A DNA stretch of 64,000 bases from Arthrinium phaeospermum (lineage: Eukaryota; Ascomycota; Sordariomycetes; Amphisphaeriales; Apiosporaceae). Position 1 is the stretch's first letter. Each line of letters begins with the position of its first letter. Below the pieces are notes generated by a model that saw only the letters and a program-made list of their open reading frames with translations, did not search any database and was not told the DNA's origin. A program made the translations under genes and the position numbers. The stretch is taken from positions 620,001 through 684,000 of the forward strand of contig QYRS01000005.1 in assembly GCA_006503535.1 (NCBI GenBank), read 5' to 3'. Shown here in pieces: positions 44,764-56,077 of this stretch.

Positions 44764-45774
44764 GGGCTGGCAGACTGTTTTGAGGAAGCAGCTTAACAAC
44801 TTCGCATCCCGCCAAGAATAGACCTGGATATTGTTTGTGATCTGGGAGCAACCTTGGGGACTGTATGCACGTGTGGCAGACCAACACTAGAGTTTAGCAT
44901 TTGGTTTATCCCGCTATGTATCACGGGCCGTCAGGAGTCTACAGTATGCCCAGTTAACTCTATCTTCGAGTAGCTGTCGTCACTCGGAGCGAGCCAAACT
45001 ATGAACCTGTTGTTGTGTGGCATGCACCCAATACAAGCTTCCAGGTTTAATGAAAAGCAATCTGTGGCTTACCGCCATGACATCATGCCCAGCCACATAG
45101 CGGCTGCTAAATCATCTCCACAGCTGACCCTGGCGCCAAGCGCTGGCCAATCAAACCCCTGGCAGCTAGCGTCATAAGGGTCCGAATGCGCTACTGTATC
45201 CCAATGCGTGTGTTTTGGTGTGTATTGTGTGACCGACCCCCTCTCGGGATTTTGTTCATGCCGCTGATCGAGCATCGAACGCAGCCCAAAAAACCTGTTA
45301 GAAGGGTGCTCTTACCCCAAGGGTCCGATAAGGATGACTCCATTGCTTCAAAGGGACCCCTACTTTCGGGAAAATGGCTCCAGGCAGGGAAGGCTATCCC
45401 TCCATTAGATCACCGGATCGCAAACAGCGGTTCTTTGGCCGGGCCCCTATGCTGGCACCCCAACACTTTCCTGTTTGCCTGCGAACGTCGATCTTCGGGA
45501 TACTACGTAGGGTTTGATGTCATGGTAGATCTGGATGATGATGGTCCTTGGGGAAGTCTAGACCTTTCTTGCGACGCATCTGCCTTGCAGAAGATGGGTA
45601 TAAGACTGCTTGGTATTCCTCACTTAGATAAATTCTATCTCCCCTCTCTCCATAACAAACACGATATATCCAAATACAACCCTGATTCCTTCAGCCCTAT
45701 CAACTGCAAGTCATTCTTGACGTATCTACCCACATACACAAGCACCCACAGTTAAACCAACCAACAACTTCATC
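44764..45774. other. Intergenic with long promoter of the small basic gene
   Basis: 3' region of the phosphatase-like gene, then about 600 bases rich in CCCCT sites. The 189-codon ORF 45186-45755 in it has no recognisable domain and ends just before the next start; I treat it as chance. Confidence 0.5.
45156..45645. promoter_or_regulatory. Cluster of CCCCT (STRE-type) sites
   Basis: CCCCT occurs at 45156, 45238, 45357, 45444 and 45641, all within 620 bases upstream of the small basic gene, with a CCAAT at about 45147. CCCCT is the stress-response element bound by Msn2/4-type zinc fingers in yeast. The cluster is seen; function is inferred. Confidence 0.35.
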
Positions 45775-46073
45775 ATGCCTCACCACCACACCACGACTAC
45801 CACCACCACCCGCAGACGCGGTCTTTTCGGCCGCAAGAAGGTCGTGCACCACCAGAAGCGTCACGCCACTCTCGGTGACAAGATCAGCGGAGCCATGTTG
45901 AAGCTCAAAGGCTCTTTGACGCGCCGTCCCGGCCAGAAGGTACGACTTTACTATCTCCCATCAAAATCTCGCTGGATACACTGAAAACTAACGTATCTCC
46001 ACAGGCCGCTGGCACTCGCCGCATGCACGGTACCGATGGCCGTGGCAGCCACCGCACCGGCCGTCACTACTAG
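45775..46073 (+). CDS. Very small basic protein, about 77 aa, two exons
   Basis: Exon 1 45775-45939 and exon 2 46005-46073, with a GT/AG intron that has a CTAAC branch site (45988). The protein starts PHHHTTTTTTTRRRGLFGRK, has a Lys/Arg-rich middle (TLGDKISGAMLKLKGSLTRR) and ends GTRRMHGTDGRGSHRTGRHY. The pattern of an amphipathic helix between two His/Arg/Gly-rich tails recalls a widespread unnamed Pezizomycotina protein family. Strong charge suggests nucleic-acid or membrane binding, but no function is known to me. The intron splicing both halves into a coherent basic protein is the main evidence that it is real. The CCCCT-rich promoter hints at stress or development-linked expression. Confidence 0.75.
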
Positions 46074-47226
46074 GCAAGGAGAGAAAACATATGTCCTTGA
46101 AGATAATGAGGAAGTTGGACAAGCCTTTTCACGCAAGGAGTGTATGATACCCACAAGGACTTGGTCATGATTGTAGCCAGGATATGGCTTTGAGTTGTAC
46201 TATACGATGATACCATTACGATGACTACGACGGTTCTAGAACCCATAGGGTTTGAAATGGGTTGGGAAGCGATTACTTTTTTTAGCGTTTAATAAGCATT
46301 GGAAGTTATGAATTGTCAGGCACTGCGCGAAGAACTTGCATTATCTCAATGTACATCTGATTGCGTATGAAACTTTGCGTGATATTATGGGAGTCCTGTG
46401 AACAATTCATTCATCATATGTTGATGTACCTGTGCCTCATATCTTTCATACTTACACACACATCTACGTTCAAAGCGGGCTCTCAAGATATTATGTATCG
46501 CCCTTTTAGTGCATCTAACTTACGAGCCTCCGTTTAGTCTCCGCATATATGTAGCAGTTCTTGCCTAAAGTCGTGTGCTTGGACCATGAGCATTCCCCTG
46601 AACGAGAGAGTATTGGTTCACCATTATGTTCGCTACCTAGTATCATGAGTCGAATTTCAAATTACATTAGAAATTATGAATCGGAATTGCCAGCGGATAG
46701 TTTAACAGGTACACACAACCATTTGAAAGGAGTCGCGATACGAGTTTACCATTGTTCCGTCTAAGAATTCGCTCTTTATGCTACCGAAGTAAGGAAAGCA
46801 TTTCTCTATGTACAAATCGCGGACAAGGGTGAAACCTCCCGCGGACTCTCTAGGGTTGGTTTGGTCCAGAGAGCCACATAGTGGCAGATAAAGCAAGCCG
46901 TATAATCGATGAATCTGTATCCCTTGACAAATAAAGACCTTGAAACCCCCCCCTTTCCTATGCAACCGGCCAAGAACGAAAAGGTTGGTGGCGTCCTCAA
47001 AAACTCCCTAGGATGCTCCCCAGTACCACATAATGCCCCCCGCCATGCCATGCCAGATATGAATGCATTAGGAAAGAGACGTGTGCGTCGTTATACCATG
47101 TCTATGCCCCGAAGCGTATTTGCAGATCCAGGTCTGCTGGCAGACCTGAGGTCTCTTCGCAGATAAGTAAGGTACATGAATAATAGACGGACAAGTACGT
47201 GAATGATAAAACAGTCCATTCAATCA
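46074..47226. other. Intergenic, convergent 3' regions
   Basis: AT-richer sequence between the small basic gene (+) and the HAPSTR1-like gene (-). No gene or RNA seen; small ORFs lack recognisable motifs. Confidence 0.6.
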
Positions 47227-48036
47227 TCAAGTGTGTCGGCTGCGTTTGCCTCCGCCATTTTGACCAAACAGGTCCTTGCCCACGTCGAAAAATTCGGCCA
47301 GGTTGATCTTGCGCTTCCCTGTCGTTCTGCTGATATGGCCTGTCTTCGGGCGAGGACCAGATCGGCTAGGTTTGGGCCGGAAGTTCTGCGTAGTGGGGAG
47401 GTGGTTGGCGGGATCGTTGGAGCATTTGTCCGACAAGTCGAGGTTGGCGATGTTGAGATCTGACTCCGAAGGATAGGCCATCGAGGACTGGAAAGTGAAG
47501 GCGTCTTGGGTTGGTACCACGAAATGCGGTGGCGGGGCAGCTACATGGACGCTTCCAGCAGCACTCTTGACGCTGGCGATGTCTGAAGCTGGGGCACGCG
47601 GGGCCGGATTTGCCTTCAATTCTTGTTGTTGCTGCTGTGGTGGTGCCTGGGTTGCTGGCAGGTTGGCGTTGCTGCTCGGACGGGGCAGCTCGGCTGCCGG
47701 AGCAGGCTCGGGTTTCATGTTTTCGACTTCGTCCTCACTGTCGACAGGCTGAGACGAGCCATCGCGACCCTCGTAACGCTCGTTAACCCATAACCTGATC
47801 TGTCGTCCCTCGCCGTCTCTCAGGCCGATGTTCTGCTTCTCGAGAAAAGCCAGCAGGTCCTCGAGGCAGTCCTGGTAGCCGTCGGAGCGGGCTTTGGTCT
47901 GAGCCGCGGCGGATGTTTTGTAGAGTTTTGTGACGGATAGGGCGGCGTTCTTGAAAGCGTCCATGAGTTGCTCTGGCGAATCGAGGCCAGCGGCAGGAGT
48001 CTTTGTTGGCGACGTTCCCCGCATGTTGCTGTCCAT
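47227..48036 (-). CDS. HAPSTR1/C16orf72-like (DUF4588) protein, about 269 aa
   Basis: Start ATG 48036 (DSNMRGTSPTKTPAAGLDSP); the frame stays open to 47227. The key block is AFKNAALSVTKLYKTS followed by GYQDCLEDLLAFLEK, which parallels the human HAPSTR1 pattern F-x-N-A-A-x-x-V-T-x-L-Y-K...G-Y-Q...D-x-L-A-(W/F). The human protein is a stress-response regulator working with the ubiquitin ligase HUWE1. The middle is Pro/Gln/Ala-rich and disordered, and the C-terminus carries basic KRKINLAEFFDVGKDLFG and KRSRH, a likely nuclear signal. I assign the family from this single motif by eye, so treat as probable. An in-frame ATG exists upstream at 48189, but the 48036 start is nearest the conserved part. 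Confidence 0.6.
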   Translation of the reverse strand: MDSNMRGTSPTKTPAAGLDSPEQLMDAFKNAALSVTKLYKTSAAAQTKARSDGYQDCLEDLLAFLEKQNIGLRDGEGRQIRLWVNERYEGRDGSSQPVDSEDEVENMKPEPAPAAELPRPSSNANLPATQAPPQQQQQELKANPAPRAPASDIASVKSAAGSVHVAAPPPHFVVPTQDAFTFQSSMAYPSESDLNIANLDLSDKCSNDPANHLPTTQNFRPKPSRSGPRPKTGHISRTTGKRKINLAEFFDVGKDLFGQNGGGKRSRHT

Positions 48037-50360
48037 GATTGCTCTGCGAGACAAGCGAGCCCCGGGCGTAACCTTTGCCTCTCCTTTTGTCGTAGAATGG
48101 TCAGTATGTAGTTGGGCGATGACCCGTACGGATTGCCCAGATAATGTCGGACTGGGTAAGCGTAATCCGGATGATGTGGCGGTAAGCAAAATGCTGCTGT
48201 AATGGCGTAAACAGCGATGACTGGAAGTCTGTTGTTCACAGTGGGGGCGGGCTTGCTCGCTGTCCTGCGTCGCCGATGTTGGGGGACCCGGTGGGCCACG
48301 AATATGGAATCGGAGGGGTGGTTATGGGGTAGGGTAGGGTCGGGTCGGCTAGGCAGGTAGGCGATTAAAGGAATCTGGCCAGCAGCAGCAGCAGTCTACC
48401 TAAAAGCAACCAACCGATGACGATAACAAGGACAAGGGTCGGGTCGCTCTACAAACGTGCAGACCGGTAGATAAATGACGTCTCTCAAATCAATTTGTAC
48501 GATCAGCAAAATCAGGCTCACGAGAAAAAGGCGAGATGGAGGCAAAATGGATGTGGTGATGGATGACGGGAAGGAGAAGATTGATGGTTGATGGTTGATG
48601 GCCCGGCTGACTGGACTCCCTTTGCTCGTGATGATGCGCTTGGGCCCGGCTGAACAGTGAGATTGCAGCACGTTGCCGCCCCGGTAGGCTACCAACATGA
48701 ACCGGTTTATTTTAGTGCCTGTACGGAGTACGTACTACCTATGTCAATATTGATCAATTGATGGAGGTACTTCCGATACGTGCCAATTGAATAGAGGAGC
48801 CAAGAGCCCCTCCGGCCGCTCCAACGCTGGAATGTTCCAACCACGTACCAGACATCCATCAGCTGTACTGTACCTTCGGCCCGCATCAATCAGCGATTCC
48901 GAAGATCAATCCAAATTGACATGAATTGTGCATCCGTGCGCAGGTGCATGGCTTTTGGCTGGTGCCAGGTGGGAATGAACAGTCTTGGCCGCAATGGGCC
49001 TAGCGTTAGCCCTCTTCTGTCTGATTGGCCCATAATCCTTATTGGGAGTTCGGATTTGGACCTCATGCAAGCACTTCTACCATCTCTTTGTCCCGTTGCT
49101 GGCAATCAAGTTTGCTACAGACATAGCTCATGAGCATGCCAGTACCGCCGATGCGACAATATCGTACATAAGTTTGAATCGAAGGGTAATAGCTGTCCAA
49201 GCCTACGGGATTAACCATTCTAGACCAAGGTGATGATAGCAAGTGGTGTTGCCGCCAAGCCTTGTATACTCCGGAGGGGCCGTGGGGATGCCACATAAGC
49301 AGGAGTGTCTGTTAACAAGAGAACGCGGTTGGCGTCTATGTACATTATATTCTTGGTTCCTGTCGGTTTCTCATCTCTCACTTTTCTTGCTGGGGAGTTT
49401 TGACGAGGATGCATCCACATACCTGCATCTAACTGACTCCATATGCAGGTCCCAAGACCGAACCTCAACATGAACAGCTATTCCCAGCAGCCAAATTGAA
49501 GGCAAGACACGTTCAGCCGAAGCCACATCTAGACACAATGCCTTATTTAAACCCTGACAGTTGCAATGGTTAAGCTACCAGATAGGATGGGATAACAATG
49601 GAGGGAACCTCGGCTGGCTCCGTGTCCCTATGCCGCTGGCAACCCATCGCCGCTCTGATCCCGAACTTTCGGACATATCATGATGCCGAAATTAAGCACC
49701 CGTAGACTACAGCACTGCGATTCGGAGAGCCTGGGATAGCTGCAGTTTGGAAAGCCAATACACGAAGAAGTAGAAACGATGCGAGACTGGGGCGGTATAC
49801 ATGGGGGCTCTTGTAGGTTATAGTAGTATACCAATCCATTGAGGTCTTGGTAGATATGGAATGATGTCTTCATCAGAAGCAAAAGATCGGACTGGAGGCC
49901 AGGGATGCCGCAATGCAGCAATGCGTGGTGGCCGAGGACCGTCTGGACTCTGTAGCAGTTTGCTCCATATCTCCTTGCCTGCCCTAGGTATTCCTACGTG
50001 GGGTGGCCAAGAGGGCAGGAGTCGAGGTCGCTCTCATCATAAACCTGCCCCACTAAACGCCGGCCGGCTACCAATCTTTTCCTTGACTTAAGTGCCGTGC
50101 TTTACTTTCCTTACTTCCTCCTCGCATTCCCCATTCAACGCGTCTGGGATTTTTTTTAACAACAGCTCCTCACCCTCCTGCCTCCATCATTCCTCTGCAA
50201 ACGCACACATCCTCACCTCCCACCACCAGATTGGCGCCCTTTCTCGAGCGCGTCGCGACTTCGATACACCGCGTTGGGTCGCGTTGAGTGCTTGCGAGTT
50301 CCGCTGCAATCCCAACCTTCACCAATTCTACTTGCTTCGCGGTGGGACACATCACACATT
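48037..50360. other. Divergent intergenic region with a 5S rRNA-like stretch
   Basis: Holds the promoters of the HAPSTR1-like gene (-) and ISWI (+). Apart from the 5S-like segment I see no gene. The ISWI leader (50092-50360) is CT-rich. The ORF 50092-50598 overlaps the ISWI first exon out of frame. Confidence 0.5.
49636..49755 (+). rRNA. Possible 5S rRNA gene or pseudogene (divergent)
   Basis: The core matches eukaryotic 5S rRNA internal control regions by eye: GCCGAAATTAAGCA (49685-49698) against CGGAAGCTAAGCA, and AGCACTGCGATTCGGAGAGCC then TGGGATAGC (about 49712-49740) against AGTACTTGGATGGGAGACCGCCTGGGAATAC. Spacing between the blocks is right. The 5' and 3' ends do not pair well and no downstream T-run is seen. 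It also differs from the usual Sordariomycete 5S core (CCGTACTTAAGCC). In these fungi 5S genes are scattered singly, so the location is plausible. Probably a decayed copy. Confidence 0.35.
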
Positions 50361-53300
50361 ATGGCTCCCCGCTCAAGGCCCAGCGCCGTCGACACTGACG
50401 CGTCAATGTCGGACGCTCCCGAGCCCGTATCTCGCGGTGGCGACGCCATGGTACGTGTCATCAGCTCCTACCCGTCATTGCAGGGAAGCCAGAGTTCACG
50501 CGCGGCGATCATCTATGCTAACCACAATCTATTATAGGAGGTTGACGAGTCCTTCGATGATTCAGACACAAACCCAAACACCACTGCCAGCAGTGTAGCC
50601 GGCGACACAGCCGATGGCCGCAAGAAGAGATCAGAGGCAAACCAGCTGCGCAGAAGCATATTTGGAAAGAAGCATGACGCATTAGGCGAGTCAAAGGTAA
50701 ATCGCCTCTTTTGCCGCCCGGAATGGGTACGAAACGCTTCTTTGGCTGTTTGGCTGACCTTGGCCCTTTTCAATCATAGGAAGAGGATAGCATCCGCCGA
50801 TTCCGCTATCTACTAGGCTTGACCGACCTTTTCCGACATTTCATTGAGACGAACCCCAATCCCAAGGTCCGCGATATCATGGTTGAGATCGACCGCCAGA
50901 ACGAGGAAGGCGAAAAGTCCAAGAAGAAAGGCTCCAGGCAAGGTGGTGCGGCTACGGGCCGTGTTCGCCGCACAGAAGCCGAGGAGGATGCCGAGCTCAT
51001 CAAGGATGAACGCGTTGGCGGTTCGGCCGAGACGGTCTTTCGCGAGTCGCCGGCGTTCATCCAAGGTACCATGAGAGACTACCAGGTGGCCGGTCTCAAC
51101 TGGATGATCTCTTTGCACGAGAACGGTATCTCGGGCATCTTGGCGGACGAAATGGGTCTCGGAAAGACCTTACAGACCATCTCATTCCTGGGATACCTAC
51201 GACATATTATGGATATCAAGGGTCCCCACCTGGTCATTGTGCCCAAGTCTACTTTGGACAACTGGAAGAGAGAATTCGAGCGCTGGACTCCCGAGGTTAA
51301 TGTCCTGGTTCTTCAGGGTGCCAAGGAGGAGCGACACAGCCTGATCAACGAGCGTCTCGTCGACGATGGATTCGACGTCTGCATTACCAGTTACGAGATG
51401 ATTCTCCGCGAAAAGTCGCATTTGAAGAAGTTTGCCTGGGAGTACATTATCATTGACGAGGCGCATCGTATCAAGAACGAGGAGTCCTCACTCTCGCAGG
51501 TGATTCGCATGTTCAACTCGCGTAATCGACTGCTCATCACTGGAACACCCCTCCAGAACAATCTCCACGAGCTCTGGGCTCTCCTCAACTTCCTTTTACC
51601 CGATGTTTTTGGAGATGCGGAGGCCTTCGACCAGTGGTTTTCCGGCCAGGACCAAGATCAAGATACCGTTGTACAACAACTGCATCGAGTACTTCGGCCG
51701 TTCTTGCTTCGCCGTGTCAAGGCCGACGTCGAGAAGAGTCTTTTGCCGAAGAAGGAGGTCAACTTGTACATTGGAATGTCGGACATGCAGATCAAGTGGT
51801 ACCAGAAGATTCTTGAGAAGGATATCGACGCTGTAAACGGTGCCGGCGGCAAGCGAGAGTCTAAAACTCGTCTTCTCAACATCGTCATGCAGCTCAGAAA
51901 ATGCTGTAACCACCCATACCTCTTCGAAGGCGCCGAGCCTGGCCCGCCTTACACGACCGACGAGCATCTAGTCTTCAACTCGGGCAAGATGGCGCTCATG
52001 GACAAGCTTCTGGGTCGTCTCCGGAAGCAGGGCAGCCGAGTTCTTATCTTCTCCCAAATGAGTCGTCTGTTGGACATCCTCGAGGATTACTGTGTATTCC
52101 GGGAATACAAGTACTGCCGCATCGATGGTGGAACTGCCCACGAAGACCGTATTGCCGCCATCGACGAGTACAACAAGCCCGATTCTGAGAAGTTCATTTT
52201 CCTGCTTACCACCCGTGCGGGAGGCTTGGGAATCAACTTGACAAGTGCGGATATCGTCATCTTGTACGACAGCGATTGGAACCCTCAGGCCGATCTTCAG
52301 GCTATGGATCGAGCCCATCGTATCGGACAGACCAAGCAAGTGGTTGTTTATCGCTTCGTTACCGAGGATGCGATTGAAGAAAAGGTGCTGGAACGAGCAG
52401 CACAGAAGTTGCGGCTTGACCAGCTGGTCATCCAGCAAGGCCGTGCTCAGCCTGGAGCCAAGGGCCCAGCTGCCAAGGACGAGTTGCTCAGCATGATCCA
52501 GCATGGTGCTGAGAACGTATTTCAGACCAAGGGTGCCACTGGCATAGCAGCAAAGGGCACAGAAATGAACGACGATGATATCGATCAAATTCTTGCTAAG
52601 GGCGAGACGCGCACTAAACAGCTAAACAGCAAGTTTGAATCGCTCGGCCTCGATGACTTGCAGAACTTCTCTTCCGAATCCGGTTCCGCCTATGTTTGGA
52701 ACGGCGAGAACTTTGCTGCAGGAGAGAAGAAGAAGGACATTGGCATGACCTGGATCAACCCGGCCAAGCGTGAACGCAAGGAACAGTCATATTCCATTGA
52801 CAAGTTCTATCGACAGGCTATCTACGGCAACAGCGGGAAGGCAGAGGCCAAGCCAAAGGCTCCTCGAGCTCCTAAGCAGGTCCCTGTCCACGACTATCAG
52901 TTCTACCCTGCCCGCCTGCGCGAACTGCAAGATCGCGAAACTGCCTACTACCGGAAAGAGATTGGCTACAAGGTTCCCTTGGCCGACGGCGACGATGCTA
53001 ATCTCGAGGAGCGCGAGGCTGAGCGTGCCCTGGACCAGCAGGAAATCGACGATGCTACACCGTTGACCGAGGAAGAGCAGGAAGAGAAGGCTAAGCTGTC
53101 GACTCAAGGCTTTGGAGACTGGAACAGGCGCGACTTCCAGCAATTCATCAACGGATCTGCCAAATACGGGAAGAGCAACTATGAGAAAATGGCAGATGAG
53201 GTGGACAGCAAGTCCCCAGCGGAGATCAAGGCATTTGCCAAGGTCTTCTGGCAGCGGTATACCGAGGTTGCCGATTACAACAAGTACCTGCAGGTCATTG

Positions 53301-53946
53301 AGACAGGTGAAGAGCGGCGCAGCAAGACACAGCACCAACGCAACATGCTGCGAAAGAAGATGCAGCAATACCGCGTACCGTTGCAGCAAATGAAGGTCAA
53401 CTACTCGGTTTCCACGACAAACAAAAAGGTCTACACCGAAGAGGAGGATCGTTTCCTACTGGTGATGCTTGATAAACTCGGTCTCGATTCCGAGAACCTG
53501 TACGACCGCATCCGGGACGAAATTCGCGACAGTCCCCTGTTCCGCTTTGATTGGTTCTTCCTGAGCCGCACGCCGGTTGAGATCAGCCGTCGTTGCACCA
53601 CTCTCCTGACCACGGTTGTAAAGGAATTTGAGGACTTGCAACCCAGCAAGAATGGCGTCAACGGCAAGGCAAAGCGTGAGCCTGAGGATGAAGAGAATGA
53701 TGAGGATAGCATTCTCGGCATGGCACCTGCTAAGAAGAAGTCCAAGAACGGAGTCAAGGTATGTTTAATCACCGAACCCCTCCCTAGATGACTAATATGC
53801 TAACGATCCTGCAGAACAAGGCACTCGACAACGTTAAAAGCAGCAAGGCCAGCTCGGCAGCCCCTTCGTCCCGGGCCTCAAGCGTTGCGTCTACCCCATC
53901 AGCGGCGCCTGCCCCGAAAAGCAAGAGCAAGGGGAAAAAGAAATAA
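50361..53946 (+). CDS. ISWI chromatin-remodelling ATPase, 1119 aa
   Basis: Four exons: 50361-50450, 50538-50696, 50780-53758 and 53815-53946; phases join perfectly to 1119 residues. It slides nucleosomes using ATP in the nucleus. An acidic/Ser-rich N-terminus leads to the SNF2 helicase: DEMGLGKT (Walker A, about residues 206-213), [12 protein letters not shown] (DEAH box), [47 protein letters not shown] and [21 protein letters not shown] domain is followed by SANT ([20 protein letters not shown], about 53120) and SLIDE ([17 protein letters not shown] to [16 protein letters not shown], about 53430-53640), which together define ISWI. The C-terminus is Lys/Ser-rich. Filamentous fungi often have one ISWI instead of yeast Isw1 plus Isw2, so I leave the number open. 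The gene is free of frame errors. Confidence 0.97.
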
Positions 53947-54916
53947 GCTTGTTGCTTTGTAGCGAGTTCTTCGATTTCAAGAGGTTTTCATGGGAAGGAT
54001 CCCGTGTACACATTTTCACTGGCGTTTTGAGTTTTATTTTGTTGACGAAAGCTGTCATGCGTCTCCATTTGGTCGACTGAATGACATGGGAAAAGAACCC
54101 CGGGGAATGGATTGCTCTCTTTTCCGCAAGGGAATGAAACGGCGTTAGAGTGGTTTCGGATGAACGTCTACCCCCCTTCTCACCGTTCGATAGACACAGG
54201 CTGCCACTTTGTGGTCCCCTCAGACTCCATGCATGGAACCCTCTCGTCTAATATTGTGCTTGCCCATCGGTATGGCAAGACTAGATCACGGGTATGTATG
54301 GAAAAGGGCTGGAGGGACATCTGTATGGCAGGCACACTTGGTTTCCCTTCGGGTTACTTACATAGACACAGACGGTGGTGTTGGACTTGTTGGCTTACTC
54401 AAGCAAACCTGGGAAAGAAACAGGTAAACTTGTACGGTAGCTTTATGAACGACGAATCTTTTCACCGAGAAATTCTGGACTCGACTTGGACTCTTGTGTT
54501 GTTTATAACTGTTTTCAATGTATCGGCCGTGGTCCGTTAGCACGCGCACTGCGGACAAACGGAATGCCAATTCTAGTGAGGTATATCGTCATGTCTTGAC
54601 CACCATCTCATAGTCTATCTAGATGGCTGCCCAACAGCTGCTTCGCACCCCGCAATTTTTGTCTTTCGATTCGCCTGCTCAAGTAAAGCAAAAGAAACTA
54701 TACTTTGTTCCTTTCCCCCTAACGCCAGACAAGATGCAATTAAGATGAACCACCACGTTACATACAAGAGAGGACTACCAACGCCGAATCCGTCCGTTCC
54801 ATTTCCCTCGTCATTTTGCTCCCCGTCTTTGGGGTTGGCGTACCAACCAAAGAAGCAGGGGGGAGAGATGGGAAGTGCCGGGTAAGATGAGAGAAAACCA
54901 GGAGAAGCTAGCAGCC
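53947..54916. other. Intergenic, convergent 3' regions of ISWI and eIF3i
   Basis: No gene recognised. The 142-codon ORF 54112-54540 has no domain and overlaps the expected ISWI 3' untranslated region. Confidence 0.55.
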
Positions 54917-56077
54917 CTATTGCTGCATGGCTCTCTGCCTCTCGCGCTCGACCTCGTAGCTGAAGTCGAAGAATCCCTTGTCGAAGTGGTGGACGCGCAC
55001 GTAACCGTCCTCACCGCCACTGGCGTAGCTCTTGCCCGTGGGGTCGGCGGCGACTGTGTTGAGGGGACCGAAATGGCCTCGGACACGGCCAATCTCGTCC
55101 TCAAAGATCTTGTGGTAGAAGCGAGCCTCGAATTTACCCTGGCGCGCGGCGGTAGTGGTGACATCCATGGCGGCCTGACCACCACCCAGAATCACAAAGT
55201 CCTTCTTCGGGGTCATGGTGGCGCTGTTGAGGGGTGTGTCGGAGGGGTAGGTCTTGAGCACCTCGAGGTCGCGGGAGGCGACCAGCTTGGACGTCTTGTC
55301 CTTGGAGGCGGTGATGAAGTAGGTGCGGTCGTTGGACCACTGGAGGTCGGTGAGTTGCATGTTGAGGTCGTGAATGGGGAGGTTCTCCAATTGCTCGCCG
55401 GTCTAGAATGGTGTCTTTTGTCAGTGATGCGACACAAGGTTTGGTTGTTCAGTCAGAAAATTGGGAGTGCATACCTTGGCGTCATATTGGCTCACGCTGC
55501 CATCCTCGTGTCCAGCAATGATGTACTTGTTCATGTAGCTCCAGCCAGCCACGGTCGCCTTGCTCTCGTCGCAGACGATGGTGAGCTCCTTCTCGTCGCT
55601 CTGCTCGCCGTTGATGTCGGGGTTGATGTTGAGAACGACAATGGAGCCGAGGTGACCCATGCGCTTCTCGGTGACGCCCAGCAGCTGGGTTCCCTCCTCG
55701 TTGAACTCGACGCGCTTGACGGCGGTGGGGAACTCCCAGGTCTTGAGCAGGCGGCCGGTCTTGACCTCCCAGAGGCGGATGGTGTTGTCGGCACTGCCGC
55801 TGGCAATCATGCTGGAGTCCGGGGTGACGTCGACGGTCCAGATGGCACCCTGGTGGCCCTTGTAGGTTCCGAGGCGCTCGCCATTGTGACTGAACCAGGC
55901 GCAAACGTGCTGATCCTTAGCGACGGAGAAGAGGAGGTCGCCGTCGCGGTTGAACTTGATTTGCGTCAACGCACGTTCCTATTTTTTTTCAATCAATGTC
56001 AGCGCCTGAAATTTTCCGAATTGAAACAGCGATAAACGATTGTGACATACGTGACCTGAGAGCAATATAGGTCTCAT
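54917..56077 (-). CDS. tif34: Translation initiation factor eIF3 subunit I (TIF34), 338 aa
   Basis: Three exons on minus: 56051-56077 (only nine codons, RPILLSGH after the ATG), 55475-55978 and 54917-55402; introns 55979-56050 and 55403-55474 are GT/AG. The joined protein has 338 residues, the family's usual size. It is a WD40 propeller and subunit of the eIF3 complex that scaffolds 43S pre-initiation complex assembly. Seen: [40 protein letters not shown] then [20 protein letters not shown], and the family-specific [37 protein letters not shown] and [19 protein letters not shown]. The frame is fully intact. A nine-codon first exon is typical for this gene. Confidence 0.96.

Noticed and set aside
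45186..45755. 189-codon ORF upstream of the small basic gene
   Set aside because: No domain, contains the CCCCT cluster and the likely leader; treated as chance.
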